NCBI RefSeq assembly: GCF_034120055.1
Contig: NZ_CP139368.1
Span: 558,001 to 622,000 of the forward strand
Origin: Microbacterium rhizosphaerae
GTDB lineage: Bacteria; Actinomycetota; Actinomycetes; Actinomycetales; Microbacteriaceae
Length of the DNA stretch: 64,000 nucleotides
Direction of reading: 5' to 3'
The notes beneath the pieces are model-generated. The model was not told the origin of the DNA. It searched no databases and saw only the letters and a program-made list of their open reading frames with translations. Positions within the stretch are counted from its first letter, which is position 1; each line of letters opens with the position of its first letter. A program made the translations under genes and the position numbers. Below are positions 7,748-16,442 of this stretch, piece after piece.

Positions 7748-8512
7748 TCGACCAGATCTGCTTCCAGATCTCCTTCGGGAACACCGTGAACGCGAGGATC
7801 TCCTCCCGGGCTGCCTCGAGGTGCGCGAAGCTCTTGGGGAGCTTGTGTTCGAGGGCGTCGAGGACCCGGTCGAACTGGGCGTGCACCGCGTCGGCGTCGG
7901 GCTGGTCGAACACCGTCGAAAGGAGCGTCTTCACCCACGGCCACGAGCTCTTCGGCGTCGCCGCCATCAGGTTCGCCGCGTAATGCGTTCTGCATCTCTG
8001 CCACCCCGCCCCGGGCAGGGTCGCGCCGGCCGCGGCGACCAGCCCCGCGTGAGCGTCGCTGGTGACGAGCTTGACCCCGGTGAGGCCGCGGGCGACGAGG
8101 TCGCGGAAGAAGGTCAGCCAGCCGGCGCCGTCCTCGGTGGAGCTGACCTGCAGGCCGAGGATCTCCCGGTAACCCTCCGCGTTCACGCCGGTCGCCACCA
8201 GCACGGCGACCTTGATCACCCGGCCGCCCTCACGGACCTTCATCGTCAGGGCGTCCGCGGCGACGAACGAGTACGGGCCGGCATCCAGCGGGCGGGTGCG
8301 GAACTGCTCGACCTGCTCATCGAGGTCTTTCGCCATCTCGGAGACCTGCGACTTCGACAGCCCCGTGATCCCGAGGGTCTGCACCAGGTCCTCCATCCGC
8401 CGCGTCGAGACCCCGAGCAGGTAGCTGGTCGCGACGACCGTGGTCAGCGCGGCCTCCGCCCGGCGGCGGCGCTCCAGCAGCCAGTCCGGGAAGTAGGAAC
8501 CCTGCTGACGGC
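7748..8512 (-). pseudogene. IS256-family transposase, central part, truncated at both ends
   Basis: On the minus strand, about 254 residues from GSYFPDWLLERRRR to FPKEIWKQIWS match the central IS256/Mutator transposase, including the first two catalytic aspartates (AADAL and SDAHAGL). The roughly 100 N-terminal residues are gone: upstream of about 8512 the frame runs into unrelated sequence. The C-terminal end is cut by the IS110 element. The element therefore cannot make a full transposase. Confidence 0.85.
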
Positions 8513-8539
8513 GCTCAGCGAAGGACCGTGCGAAGAGCG

Positions 8540-9580
8540 CTAGGCAGGATTCCGAGCTGCAGCCAGTATGGAGAGGGCGGCGAGCAGGGCGGATAACGGG
8601 CTCTTCGGACATTCGGTGACCCCCACCGAATGTCCGAAGAGCCCCCAAAGCGGCATCCGACGATTGCCCCAACGCCAACGGCGCTGAACCCCACAGAAGC
8701 CCACGCGGCGGCCGTTGCGATGCGCCGTCCTTGCTTCGACCGCGTGAACTTCCGCATAGAGGCGTAACTGATGCCCTGGCACCTATGGTGGCGCGCACAC
8801 TTCGGCGCCGGGATGCTGCGGTTGCCGTCGAGGTCGGTCATGTTGACCGGGTCGTTGGGGTAGTTGTACGCGGTGGTGTTGCCTCCGAGGACAGGGTCAA
8901 CGGAGAGGAATCGGCCCAGGAGCGGAACGTACTGTCGGGCGCCCATCTCGATGGTGGCGATAGTGGATTCGTGCTCGTCGAGTTTCTGGTGCGTGCCCTC
9001 CCATCCGTAGCTCGCGCTCCGCGTCGTGTTTCCAGGCACGCTGTCGGCCGCCGTGGTGGTGTCGATGCGGTGGGTGGTCGGGTCGATCGGGTTGCCGAAT
9101 GGGTCGTACCAGGCGAGTTGCCCCAACCGCACCCCCGCGCCATCGGTGGTGACCACCACGTCGCCGTGCAGGTCCCGAACGACCAGACGCTGGTGGACGC
9201 CTGCAGTGAGACGACAACTCCCCAGGCAGCGCGAGCGTCTGCTCGAGCACCGTCCCGGTGGTCGCGAGGGTGAAGTCCGGGGAGTCGCCGTCGCCCGTGA
9301 ACCCATACCGGACCGTGACGCGGTCCCGCCGTTGGGGGTGGTGGTGCGGGACACGATCCGCCCGCTGAGGTCCCGCAGGTAGCTGACCATGGATCCGCCG
9401 GCAACGACGGTGGAGATGTGCCGACCGGTCTGGTCGTATCCGAGGGTCTGGTCGGAGAGGGTGGTGGTGTTCCCGGTCGTGTCGTACGCGAGTGTTCCCG
9501 CACCCAGGCTGCTCGCAGTGGGGGCGGCCCCAGTGACCCCGGTCGGGGCGGTAGTGGAGGTGAGCCGGCGTAGTACTCAA
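8540..9580 (-). pseudogene. Rhs/YD-repeat protein, 3' remnant with several frameshifts
   Basis: The minus strand encodes YD-repeat pieces ([26 protein letters not shown]) and then the Rhs core end ([36 protein letters not shown]). The matching peptides move between frames: NGGT continues as [18 protein letters not shown] in a second frame, GVVVSLQ in a third, then back to [14 protein letters not shown]. No single frame spans it and the 5' part is missing, so it is decayed. After DLDGN comes a variable tail with one hydrophobic stretch ([17 protein letters not shown]), the usual place of an Rhs toxin tip. It abuts the truncated IS256. Confidence 0.8.
8598..8644. repeat. perfect 21-bp inverted repeat, 5-nt loop
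   Basis: GGGCTCTTCGGACATTCGGTG (8598-8618) is followed by ACCCC and its exact reverse complement (8624-8644). There is no T-tract on either side, so a standard intrinsic terminator is unlikely. It lies in the tail of the Rhs remnant near the IS256 break and may be a mobile-element end, a recombination site or a structured RNA. Confidence 0.9.
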
Positions 9581-9645
9581 GTATCGCGCACGCCCGCTCG
9601 CAGCGGTGCACCGCAATCCGGACGATACGACATCGCAGCTGCTGT

Positions 9646-9975
9646 TCAGGTCTCACCCGAAGGGGTGGCGAACACGGCCCGGGCGACACCGATGGCGGAC
9701 ATGGCGCGAGGCCAGCCGACGTAGAACGCAAGATGCGTGATCTCTTCAATGATCTCCTGCTCGGTGAGCCCGTTCGACCGCGCGTAGTCGATGTGGAAGG
9801 TGAGCTGATCCACGGCCCCCAGACTGACGAGCGCGGCGATGGTGATCATGCTCCGGTCGCGCCGCGCCAGCTCGGCCCGCTCCCAGACCTCGTCGAACAG
9901 CACCTTGTCGGTGTACCGGGCGAGCGCAGGGGCGATGTCGCCAATGGAGTTCTGTCCGCCGGTCCATCCGGTCAT
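9646..9975 (-). CDS. carboxymuconolactone decarboxylase family protein
   Basis: A 109-aa all-helical protein of the CMD/AhpD-like fold (DEVWERAELARRDRSMITIAAL; HIDYARSNGLTEQEIIEEITH). It has the H-x-x-x-A-x-x-x-G-x-x-x-x-E pattern of the family but no CxxC, so it resembles gamma-carboxymuconolactone decarboxylase-type enzymes rather than peroxidases. It overlaps the upstream cupin gene by 4 nt (ATGA), indicating an operon with the cupin, alcohol dehydrogenase and MFS genes. The substrate is unknown. Confidence 0.85.
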   Translation of the reverse strand: MTGWTGGQNSIGDIAPALARYTDKVLFDEVWERAELARRDRSMITIAALVSLGAVDQLTFHIDYARSNGLTEQEIIEEITHLAFYVGWPRAMSAIGVARAVFATPSGET

Positions 9976-10382
9976 CGTCTGGGTGTCCCTTCATAGTCGG
10001 CGTCGGTGATGTGCTCTTTCCAGATCGTGGTACCGCTGGGGTCGTCGCCGGCTTCGAGCATGGCGATGTGCTCCATGAACGTGCCGTGTGCGGCGGCGTG
10101 CCAGTGATCCTGCCCCGGTGGCGTGTACAGCGTCTGACCGGGACGCACCTCGATGATCTGGCCGTCCCGGGTACCGAAGCGCGCGATGCCCTGGGTGACT
10201 CGGAGATACTGTCCGCGAGCGTGCGAGTGCCAGGCAGTTCGTGCGCCCGGCGCGAACTTCACGATGGCGACGCTCATCCGCTGGTCGTCGTCATGCGGAG
10301 CGGCGACGACGTCGACCCAGACATCGCCGACGAATTGCTCCGGAGGATTCTTGACCGTCTGTGAGGGGGGCTCGATATTCAT
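9972..10382 (-). CDS. cupin-domain protein
   Basis: A 136-aa single-domain cupin. Motif 1 is visible as G-x5-HSHARGQYLRVTQG and motif 2 as PGQTLYTPPGQDHWH, giving His residues for a metal site. CMD genes are often paired with such cupins, which act with them on small oxidised carbon compounds. The start at 10382 (MNIEPPSQ) has AGGGA upstream; longer in-frame starts to 10445 lack this. It is translationally coupled to the CMD gene. Confidence 0.85.
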   Translation of the reverse strand: MNIEPPSQTVKNPPEQFVGDVWVDVVAAPHDDDQRMSVAIVKFAPGARTAWHSHARGQYLRVTQGIARFGTRDGQIIEVRPGQTLYTPPGQDHWHAAAHGTFMEHIAMLEAGDDPSGTTIWKEHITDADYEGTPRR

Positions 10383-10441
10383 GGATGGTCCCTGCTGCCG
10401 CATGATGACGCTGTCTCGGGTGTATCCGGCACGCTCTCGTC

Positions 10442-11461
10442 TCACACCGAGAGCAGCACCTTGATGGCACGTCGTTCGTCCATCGCACGGTAGCCCTCAG
10501 CGGCCTGCTCGAGGGGCAAGGTGAGGTCGAAGACGACGCCGGGATCGATCTCACGGTCCCAGATCAGCTGGATCAGCTCCGGCAGGAACCGCCGAACCGG
10601 TGCCGGCCCGCCGTGCAGGTGCACGCCGGAGAAGAAGAGCTCCTGCCCGTCCAGCGACACGTCGTGGGAGACACCGACGAACCCGACGTGCCCGCCCGCG
10701 CGGGTCGCGCGGATCGCCTGCATCATCGCCTCCTGCGTGCCGACCGCCTCAATGGTCGAGTGCGCACCGAGACCGTCGGTGAGCTCCCTGATCCGCTCCA
10801 CACCCGCGTCGCCGCGCTCCTCCACGATGTCGGTCGCGCCGAAGCGGCGGCCGAGCTGTTGGCGGTCGGCGTGGCGCGACATCGCGATGATGCGCTCCGC
10901 ACCGAGCTGCTTCGCGGCGAGGATGCCGAGCAGACCCACGGCGCCGTCGCCGACCACGGCGACCGTCTTCCCAGGCCCGGCCTCAGCAGACACGGCGGCG
11001 AACCAGCCGGTGCCGAGCACGTCCGATGCGGCGAGCAGCGACGGGATCAGATCCGTATCCGGCTGGCCCGGGGTGGCGACGAGGGTCCCATCGGCAAGCG
11101 GCACACGGACGTACTCGGACTGCGCGCCGGTCGCGGCCCCCGGCTGCCGGTGCACACAGTGCGTCTGGTACCCGGCGCGGCAGATCTCGCAGGTGTTGTC
11201 GGACGCGAAGAACGAGCCGACCACGAAGTCGCCGACCGTCACGTTCCGGACGTCGGCACCGATCTGGGTGACGACGCCGGCGTACTCGTGACCCATCGGG
11301 TTGTGATCGACGTGCTCGGCACCGCGGTACGGCCACAGATCGGACCCGCAGATGCAGGTCGCCGCGAGCTTGATCACGGCGTCGGTCGGCTCGACGATCG
11401 CGGGCATCTCGCGGTCTTCGACCCGGACATCGCCAGGGGCGTACATGATGACTCCACGCAT
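10442..11461 (-). CDS. zinc-dependent alcohol dehydrogenase family oxidoreductase
   Basis: A 339-aa medium-chain dehydrogenase. Catalytic zinc ligands C38 (CICGSDLW) and H58/E59 (GHEYAG) and a structural-zinc cluster (DNTCEICRAGYQTHC) are visible. The NAD(P)-binding Rossmann motif is VVGDGAVGLLG near residue 170. AAGGAG precedes the ATG at 11461, which supports this start over longer frames. It is the second gene of the operon, 11 nt after the MFS gene, and probably oxidises a small alcohol or reduces an aldehyde; the substrate is not evident. Confidence 0.92.
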   Translation of the reverse strand: MRGVIMYAPGDVRVEDREMPAIVEPTDAVIKLAATCICGSDLWPYRGAEHVDHNPMGHEYAGVVTQIGADVRNVTVGDFVVGSFFASDNTCEICRAGYQTHCVHRQPGAATGAQSEYVRVPLADGTLVATPGQPDTDLIPSLLAASDVLGTGWFAAVSAEAGPGKTVAVVGDGAVGLLGILAAKQLGAERIIAMSRHADRQQLGRRFGATDIVEERGDAGVERIRELTDGLGAHSTIEAVGTQEAMMQAIRATRAGGHVGFVGVSHDVSLDGQELFFSGVHLHGGPAPVRRFLPELIQLIWDREIDPGVVFDLTLPLEQAAEGYRAMDERRAIKVLLSV

Positions 11462-11472
11462 TGGTGTTCTCC

Positions 11473-12720
11473 TTATCGGGTGACAGGGGCAGGGACCGTC
11501 GCGCGGCTCGAGATTGTGCGGACGCGACGGGGAAGGCGGGTGGGGAGGAGAAAGGATGCGGCCGCGAGGACGGTCGCGGTGACCGCGACCATGCCCAGCG
11601 GCAGGATGCTGACCGCCCCGGCGATCCCCACGAGGGGGGCCGCGACGCCCCCGAAGCCGAAGCGCACCATGCCCAGAAGCGACGACGCGGTGCCCGCGAT
11701 CTGCGGATAGCTGACGAGCGCCAGTGTGGTCGCGGGAGGCGACGTCGTGGCGACGCCGCTCGCGAGCGCGAACAGCGACGCGAGGACGAGCCACAGAGGC
11801 ACATGGGTCAGCCCGGCCAGCAGCAGTCCGAGGGCGCCGAGTCCGGCGACGCCGATCCCGATCGTCAGCGTGCCGCGCACCGACCACCGCTCCGCGACAC
11901 GCCCCGAGAGATACCCGAAGACCATGAACCCGGCCGAGTTCGCTCCGAACGCCAGCGCATATGCCTGCGGCGAGAGGCCGTAGATGTCCTGCAGCACGAA
12001 CGTCGCACCGGCCAGGTAGGCGAACAGGGCGGCGTACAGGAAGCCCTGGTTCAGCACCGCGCCCCGGAAGACCCGATCGGACGCGAGCGTGCGGAGATCA
12101 TGCAGGGTGCGGGAGAAGCCTCCCGCCGTCCGCTGCCCTGCGGGCAGCGTCTCGCGGAAGACGACAAGCGTGAGGGCGAGGATGCCGGCACCGATCGCCG
12201 AGAGGACCACGAAGAGCCCCCTCCAATCGACGACGCTGCTCAACATGCCGCCGAGCAGCGGTCCGACGATGGCGGCGAAGCCGCCGATCACCGTGAGCCG
12301 GCCGTAGAAGCGGATCAGGGCGCCGCCGGAGTACACATCCCGTCCGGCTGCCTGAGCGATCACGATGCCGACGCCGCCCGTCAGGCCCTGGACGAGCCGA
12401 GCCGCGACGAGGAGCTCGATGCTCGGGCTCGCAGCGCACAGGGCCGACGTCACGATGTAGGCGACGATCCCGATGATCAGGATGCCGCGGCGGCCGTACC
12501 GGTCGGACAGCGGTCCGGCGATGAGCTGACCGGCGGCGAGCCCCACGAGGCAGGCGGTCACGGTCAGCTGCGCGATGGAGGTCGCGGCGGAGAGCTCGAG
12601 CGTCAGGGCCGGGAGCGCCGGGAGGTACAGGTCCATCGAGATCGGACCGAACACCGTCAGGAGCAGCAGGAGAGCCGGCAGCAGGCGACCGGCCTTCGGG
12701 CGGATCATCGGTGGGGTCAT
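11473..12720 (-). CDS. MFS transporter, Bcr/CflA drug-resistance type
   Basis: A 415-aa, 12-helix MFS protein with the Bcr/CflA-type opening DLYLPALPALTLELS and MFS motif A (GPLSDRYGRRG). It is probably a proton-driven multidrug or metabolite exporter. It is first in the operon with the dehydrogenase, cupin and CMD genes and lies divergent to an XRE regulator 103 bp away. This suggests export of a toxic compound that the enzymes also detoxify. The start at 12720 is chosen because upstream residues lack helix character. Confidence 0.88.
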   Translation of the reverse strand: MTPPMIRPKAGRLLPALLLLLTVFGPISMDLYLPALPALTLELSAATSIAQLTVTACLVGLAAGQLIAGPLSDRYGRRGILIIGIVAYIVTSALCAASPSIELLVAARLVQGLTGGVGIVIAQAAGRDVYSGGALIRFYGRLTVIGGFAAIVGPLLGGMLSSVVDWRGLFVVLSAIGAGILALTLVVFRETLPAGQRTAGGFSRTLHDLRTLASDRVFRGAVLNQGFLYAALFAYLAGATFVLQDIYGLSPQAYALAFGANSAGFMVFGYLSGRVAERWSVRGTLTIGIGVAGLGALGLLLAGLTHVPLWLVLASLFALASGVATTSPPATTLALVSYPQIAGTASSLLGMVRFGFGGVAAPLVGIAGAVSILPLGMVAVTATVLAAASFLLPTRLPRRVRTISSRATVPAPVTR

Positions 12721-12823
12721 GGGTTCCAGCGTCGCGTGCAGCGGTGCGAACGCGGGAGTTCCTGACGAGACGTGTACCGACAGGGCACCCCTCTTCTGCC
12801 GCGACCGGCTTAGCCTGCTATGC

Positions 12824-13735
12824 ATGGACAATCGAGCCGAGGTGCGGGAGTTCCTGATGACCCGCCGCGCCCGGGTGACCCCCGAGGCCGCCGGCCTCAG
12901 CGCCGGCCCGAACCGGCGGGTCGCAGGCCTTCGCCGCAGCGAAGTCGCGGCTCTCGCCGGCGTGAGCGTGGAGTACTACGCGAAGCTCGAGCGCGGTTCG
13001 ATCGCCGGAGCCTCCGCATCCGTCCTCGACGCCATCTCCCGAGCACTGCAGCTCGACGACACCGAGCGCGCGCATCTGCTCGACCTGGCCCGAGCCGCGG
13101 ACGGCATCCCGACCAGCGGCCGCCCGCGCCGCCGCGCTTCCACACCCGGCGCACCCCGTCCCAGCCTTCAGTGGGCGCTGTCCTCGATCACCGATGCGGT
13201 CGCGTTCGTACGGGACCCCCGGCAGAACCTGCTCGCCACGAACGAGCTGGGCCGCGCGTTCTACGCGCCGGTCATCGGCGGCGGCGGCCGCACGCCGAAC
13301 CTGGCGCGATTCCAGTTCCTCGATCCCGCGTCGCGCGACTTCTACCCCGACTGGGACCTGTTCGCCCGGATGTGCGTCGCGATCATGCGTGCCGAGGCCG
13401 GCCGGGACCCCCACGACAAAGAGCTGCAGGATCTCGTCGGAGAGCTCTCCACGCGCAGTGAGCTCTTCCGTACTCTGTGGGCCGCCCACGATGTGCGCAC
13501 CCACGGAGCGGGCACGAAACGGTTCCAACACCCCGTCGTCGGCGAGCTGACCCTCGCGTACGAGGAGCTCGCCATCACTGCCGAGCCAGGGAACGTGCTC
13601 CTGGTGTACACGGCCGAGCCCGGGTCGCCCACCGAGGAGCGGCTACGGCTGCTGGCATCGTGGTCCGCCGAGGTTCTCAAGCCTGAGCGAGTCCTCCCTC
13701 AATCTCGCGATGGGGCCGCCGCTGGCCCCAGTTGA
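12824..13735 (+). CDS. XRE-family regulator with MmyB-like ligand-binding domain
   Basis: A 303-aa regulator. Residues about 1-85 form a helix-turn-helix (RRSEVAALAGVSVEYYAKLERG). Residues about 105-290 are the MmyB-like PAS-type domain (LQWALSSITDAVAFVRDPRQNLLATNELGRAFY). Members of this family repress or activate neighbouring oxidoreductase and MFS genes in actinobacteria. It diverges from the MFS operon. TAGCCT lies 7 nt before the ATG without a Shine-Dalgarno, so the mRNA is probably leaderless. Confidence 0.88.
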   Translation: MDNRAEVREFLMTRRARVTPEAAGLSAGPNRRVAGLRRSEVAALAGVSVEYYAKLERGSIAGASASVLDAISRALQLDDTERAHLLDLARAADGIPTSGRPRRRASTPGAPRPSLQWALSSITDAVAFVRDPRQNLLATNELGRAFYAPVIGGGGRTPNLARFQFLDPASRDFYPDWDLFARMCVAIMRAEAGRDPHDKELQDLVGELSTRSELFRTLWAAHDVRTHGAGTKRFQHPVVGELTLAYEELAITAEPGNVLLVYTAEPGSPTEERLRLLASWSAEVLKPERVLPQSRDGAAAGPS

Positions 13736-13830
13736 CCGCATCCTGGTCCACAAGGAGAGGGGAGGACGTGACCTCCGCCGTGGCGGTGGCCAACACGGGA
13801 GCTTCGTGGTGCGGATCGGGCGGGAGGCCC

Positions 13831-15111
13831 TCATACCGCGCCCGCGCGGGCCTTCCGGCGGCGTAGCACCAGCACGAGCAGCACGATCGCCACCGCTTGC
13901 AGTACGACGACGATCGTGATGAGCGCGGGAACGTTCGCGTACAGGGCGCCCGCGACAATAGCGCCGGCGAGCGCGCCGGCGCCCTGGAAGACCGCGAACC
14001 AGCCGTACGCCGACCCGCCTCGACCGCTGGGCGCGAGCTCGGCGACGAGGGCCTTCACCGTGGAGTCCTGCACACCGGATGCCGCTCCCCACAGCACGAT
14101 GCCGGACACCACGGCGACGAGGGTCGCGCCGAGCGACAGTCCGGGCACGAACACGGTGAGAATCGGGACGGCGAGCAGCACCGCCGGACCCCAGCGGTCG
14201 TACGCCCACCCGGTCGCGAGCGCCGAGACCGCCGCCGCTGCCATTCCCACGGCGTACAAGAGCGGTATGGCGGGAAGCGCGACGAGGCCGGTTTGGACCA
14301 GGTGGAACGACACGATGCTGTAACTGAGAAGGCCGAAGGTCGTGAGGCCCGCGAAAAGGGAGAACAGGAGGAACGTGCCGTACGTCTTGCGGGCAGGGGC
14401 CGGGACGGCTGCGGGCGCTGGGGCGGACGGCTGGTCGGATGTCGCGGGCCCCGCATCCGCACGCCGATACAGGCTCGGATCGGGCACCCGCGCCCGCAGC
14501 CAGAACAGCAGGACCATCGCGACGGCGGCGGGGATGATGAGCACCAGGAACGCCGGCCAGAGCGTGCCGGCCACGGCGGTGATCCCGGCGACGAGCAGGG
14601 GGCCGGAGAATGCGCCGATCTGGTCGAGCATCTTGTGTACGCCGAAGCCCCGGCCGGCGCCTACGGCCTGGGCGGCGTCGGCCAGCAGCACCGTCTTGGA
14701 GGGGGCGCGCACGGCCTTGCCGGTGCGCTCGATCAGCAGCAGCGCGCACGCCACTGCAAGGCCGACCGACCCGAGCAGCGGGGTGATCGCGAGCAGGGGC
14801 ACCGATATCGCGGTCATCGCGTACCCGACGATCGTGAAGGTCCAGTACGCCCGGGTGCGGTCGGACCAGGGACCGGTCACCAGGCGCAGGAGCAGCGCGA
14901 GCGCCTCCGCGCCGCCGGCGACGACGCCCACGAGCACCGCCGACGCGCCCAGCCCCGCCAGCAGGGCGCCGCTGACCGATGCGGCGCCGTCGGCGACCAT
15001 GTCGATCCCGAGACTGACGAAACCCAAGCCCATGACCATCGACCACGGCGCAACCCGAGGCGCTGGAGTATGCGCGCGGTCGGGGGGCGCGGGGCGGTCA
15101 GGACTCGTCAT
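13831..15111 (-). CDS. MFS transporter
   Basis: A 426-aa protein with 12 hydrophobic segments, split by a Pro/Ala-rich cytoplasmic loop (TSDQPSAPAPAAVPAPA) between helices 6 and 7. Motif A-like GPWSDRTRAYW and a second-half copy (TGWAYDRWG) are present. RTGKAVRAPSKTVLLADA is typical of an MFS subgroup with unknown substrates. Its first 14 bp overlap the end of an MFS gene remnant on the same strand. Confidence 0.85.
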   Translation of the reverse strand: MTSPDRPAPPDRAHTPAPRVAPWSMVMGLGFVSLGIDMVADGAASVSGALLAGLGASAVLVGVVAGGAEALALLLRLVTGPWSDRTRAYWTFTIVGYAMTAISVPLLAITPLLGSVGLAVACALLLIERTGKAVRAPSKTVLLADAAQAVGAGRGFGVHKMLDQIGAFSGPLLVAGITAVAGTLWPAFLVLIIPAAVAMVLLFWLRARVPDPSLYRRADAGPATSDQPSAPAPAAVPAPARKTYGTFLLFSLFAGLTTFGLLSYSIVSFHLVQTGLVALPAIPLLYAVGMAAAAVSALATGWAYDRWGPAVLLAVPILTVFVPGLSLGATLVAVVSGIVLWGAASGVQDSTVKALVAELAPSGRGGSAYGWFAVFQGAGALAGAIVAGALYANVPALITIVVVLQAVAIVLLVLVLRRRKARAGAV

Positions 15112-15390
15112 GTCGCGCCCAGCCTATGGGCGGCCCTGGTTCGGCTGGTGCGGGTGGGGTTCGCGCGTCGCGTGGTTCCGAGCCGGCCGGGGTGCGCCGC
15201 GAGGACCATTGCGTGGCGATGAGGATGACGACGGCGACGACGGGGAGGATCGCGCACCGGAAGAAGACCGCGGAGTACCCGAGGTCGCCGATCCCCGCGA
15301 CGGCGATGATCGGCCCGGCGATGACCGCGCCGACGCGGCGTGTGTTCATGAACAGCCCTGTCGCGAGGCCGCCTTCATCCGCGAGCGACG
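15098..15390 (-). pseudogene. C-terminal remnant of an MFS sugar-efflux-type transporter
   Basis: The minus strand encodes GGLATGLFMNTRRVGAVIAG, one more hydrophobic helix and a stop at 15098, which is the last quarter of a SetB-like MFS exporter. The N-terminal part is missing: beyond about 15390 the frame enters the AraC remnant on the other strand. It has no start codon or promoter of its own. Confidence 0.75.
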
Positions 15391-15577
15391 TCTGGACCGC
15401 ACGCGCTACCTTCTGGAGAACACCCGGATCCCGTTGTCGGACATCGCCGTGATGTGCGGATTCGGCGAGCTCAGCACGTTCAGCCGCGCCTTCCGCCGGT
15501 CGTCGGGGGTCGCCCCGAGCCAGCACCGCCGCGCCGCCCGCGAGCGGGCGGCATCGCTGAGCCCGGCCGTCGCCTGA
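15365..15577 (+). pseudogene. C-terminal remnant of an AraC-family regulator
   Basis: About 70 residues of an AraC-type DNA-binding domain: FIRERRLDRTRYLLENT, then IPLSDIAVMCGFGELSTFSRAFRR and a terminal stop. This is only the second helix-turn-helix and part of the first. It is back to back with the MFS remnant, and both have lost their N-termini, so one deletion removed the shared divergent promoter and both gene starts. Confidence 0.8.
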
Positions 15578-15757
15578 ATCGCTGACCGGCATGCTCCGGA
15601 ACGGCGAGGCCGAACAGCTACCGCACGCTGGACCGCCGAGTCGACCGCACGCGCGGGAGCCGCAACCGCGCATTGCCCGGATAAGGATGGCGAGCGCGCA
15701 CCAGGACCTCCACAGGACACTGCCCGGGAACCGACCGCGCCCGACTGAGTCCGCGAA

Positions 15758-16339
15758 TCAAGCGCCGACGTTGGGTCGCGTGGCGGCTTGGACGGAACTC
15801 CAGAGGTCGTGCAGCGCCCTCCGCAGGCCGTCCGTGTCGACGCCGGCGATGTATTGGAGCACGAGCCCGTCGAGCGTGGCGAACACGCGACGGGCCGTCG
15901 CTGCGACGTCTCCCGTCACGCCGGCCTCGGCAAGGCTTTGCTCGACGACGTGCTGGTATCGGTCGTAGAGCCGCTCGACGTCCGGCCGGAAGAGGGGGTT
16001 GCGGCGAGCTTCGAGGATCATCTCGTACTGGAACGCCTGCAGCTCGGGTTGATCGGTGATGGATGCGAGCAACGAATCGACGAACGCATCGCCTGAGCCG
16101 AGTGCAAGGAGTCCGGTGGTCTCGATCGATCGCTCCACTGCCCATTCGAGCGCTGCGGCGAGCAGCGCCTCCCGGGTGCCGAAGTGGTGGGCGACCAGGG
16201 AGTTGTTGACGCCTGCAAGGTCCGCCACCGCCCGGAATGTCAGGCCGCGAAGGCCTTTGTCGGCGACGACCTGAACGGTTGCCGCGACCAACAGGTCGCG
16301 GCCTTCGCCGTACGCCACCTTGCGACTCACGCGCCCCAT
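15758..16339 (-). CDS. TetR-family regulator of the amine-catabolism operon
   Basis: A 193-aa TetR/AcrR-type protein with an N-terminal DNA-binding domain (LRGLTFRAVADLAGVNNSLVAHHFGTREALLAAA) and a helical C-terminal ligand domain. It is transcribed away from the cupin/amine oxidase operon. A perfect palindrome lies between them, 45 bp from its start. The start at MGRVSRK is preferred; an ATG at 16378 would put the palindrome too close to the coding sequence. The effector is probably an amine or its aldehyde, by context. Confidence 0.88.
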   Translation of the reverse strand: MGRVSRKVAYGEGRDLLVAATVQVVADKGLRGLTFRAVADLAGVNNSLVAHHFGTREALLAAALEWAVERSIETTGLLALGSGDAFVDSLLASITDQPELQAFQYEMILEARRNPLFRPDVERLYDRYQHVVEQSLAEAGVTGDVAATARRVFATLDGLVLQYIAGVDTDGLRRALHDLWSSVQAATRPNVGA

Positions 16340-16383
16340 GCTACGCAATCGCGATGATCCCAGATCTGCTCTTGTCACAGAAC

Positions 16384-16397
16384 TAAGCAGCTGCTTA
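16384..16397. promoter_or_regulatory. TetR operator candidate, perfect palindrome
   Basis: TAAGCAGCTGCTTA is a perfect 14-bp palindrome midway in the divergent region between the TetR gene (start 16339) and the cupin gene (start 16443), where a TetR dimer would control both promoters. Confidence 0.7.
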
Positions 16398-16442
16398 AAT
16401 TAGTGCGTGCGAAGACGCACCGCCGTGTCGAGGAGGACGCAG

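Noticed and set aside
10613..12765. Long plus-strand frames opposite the dehydrogenase and MFS genes
   Set aside because: Antisense shadows typical of high-GC codons; residues are Arg/Asp/Gly-rich with no domain.
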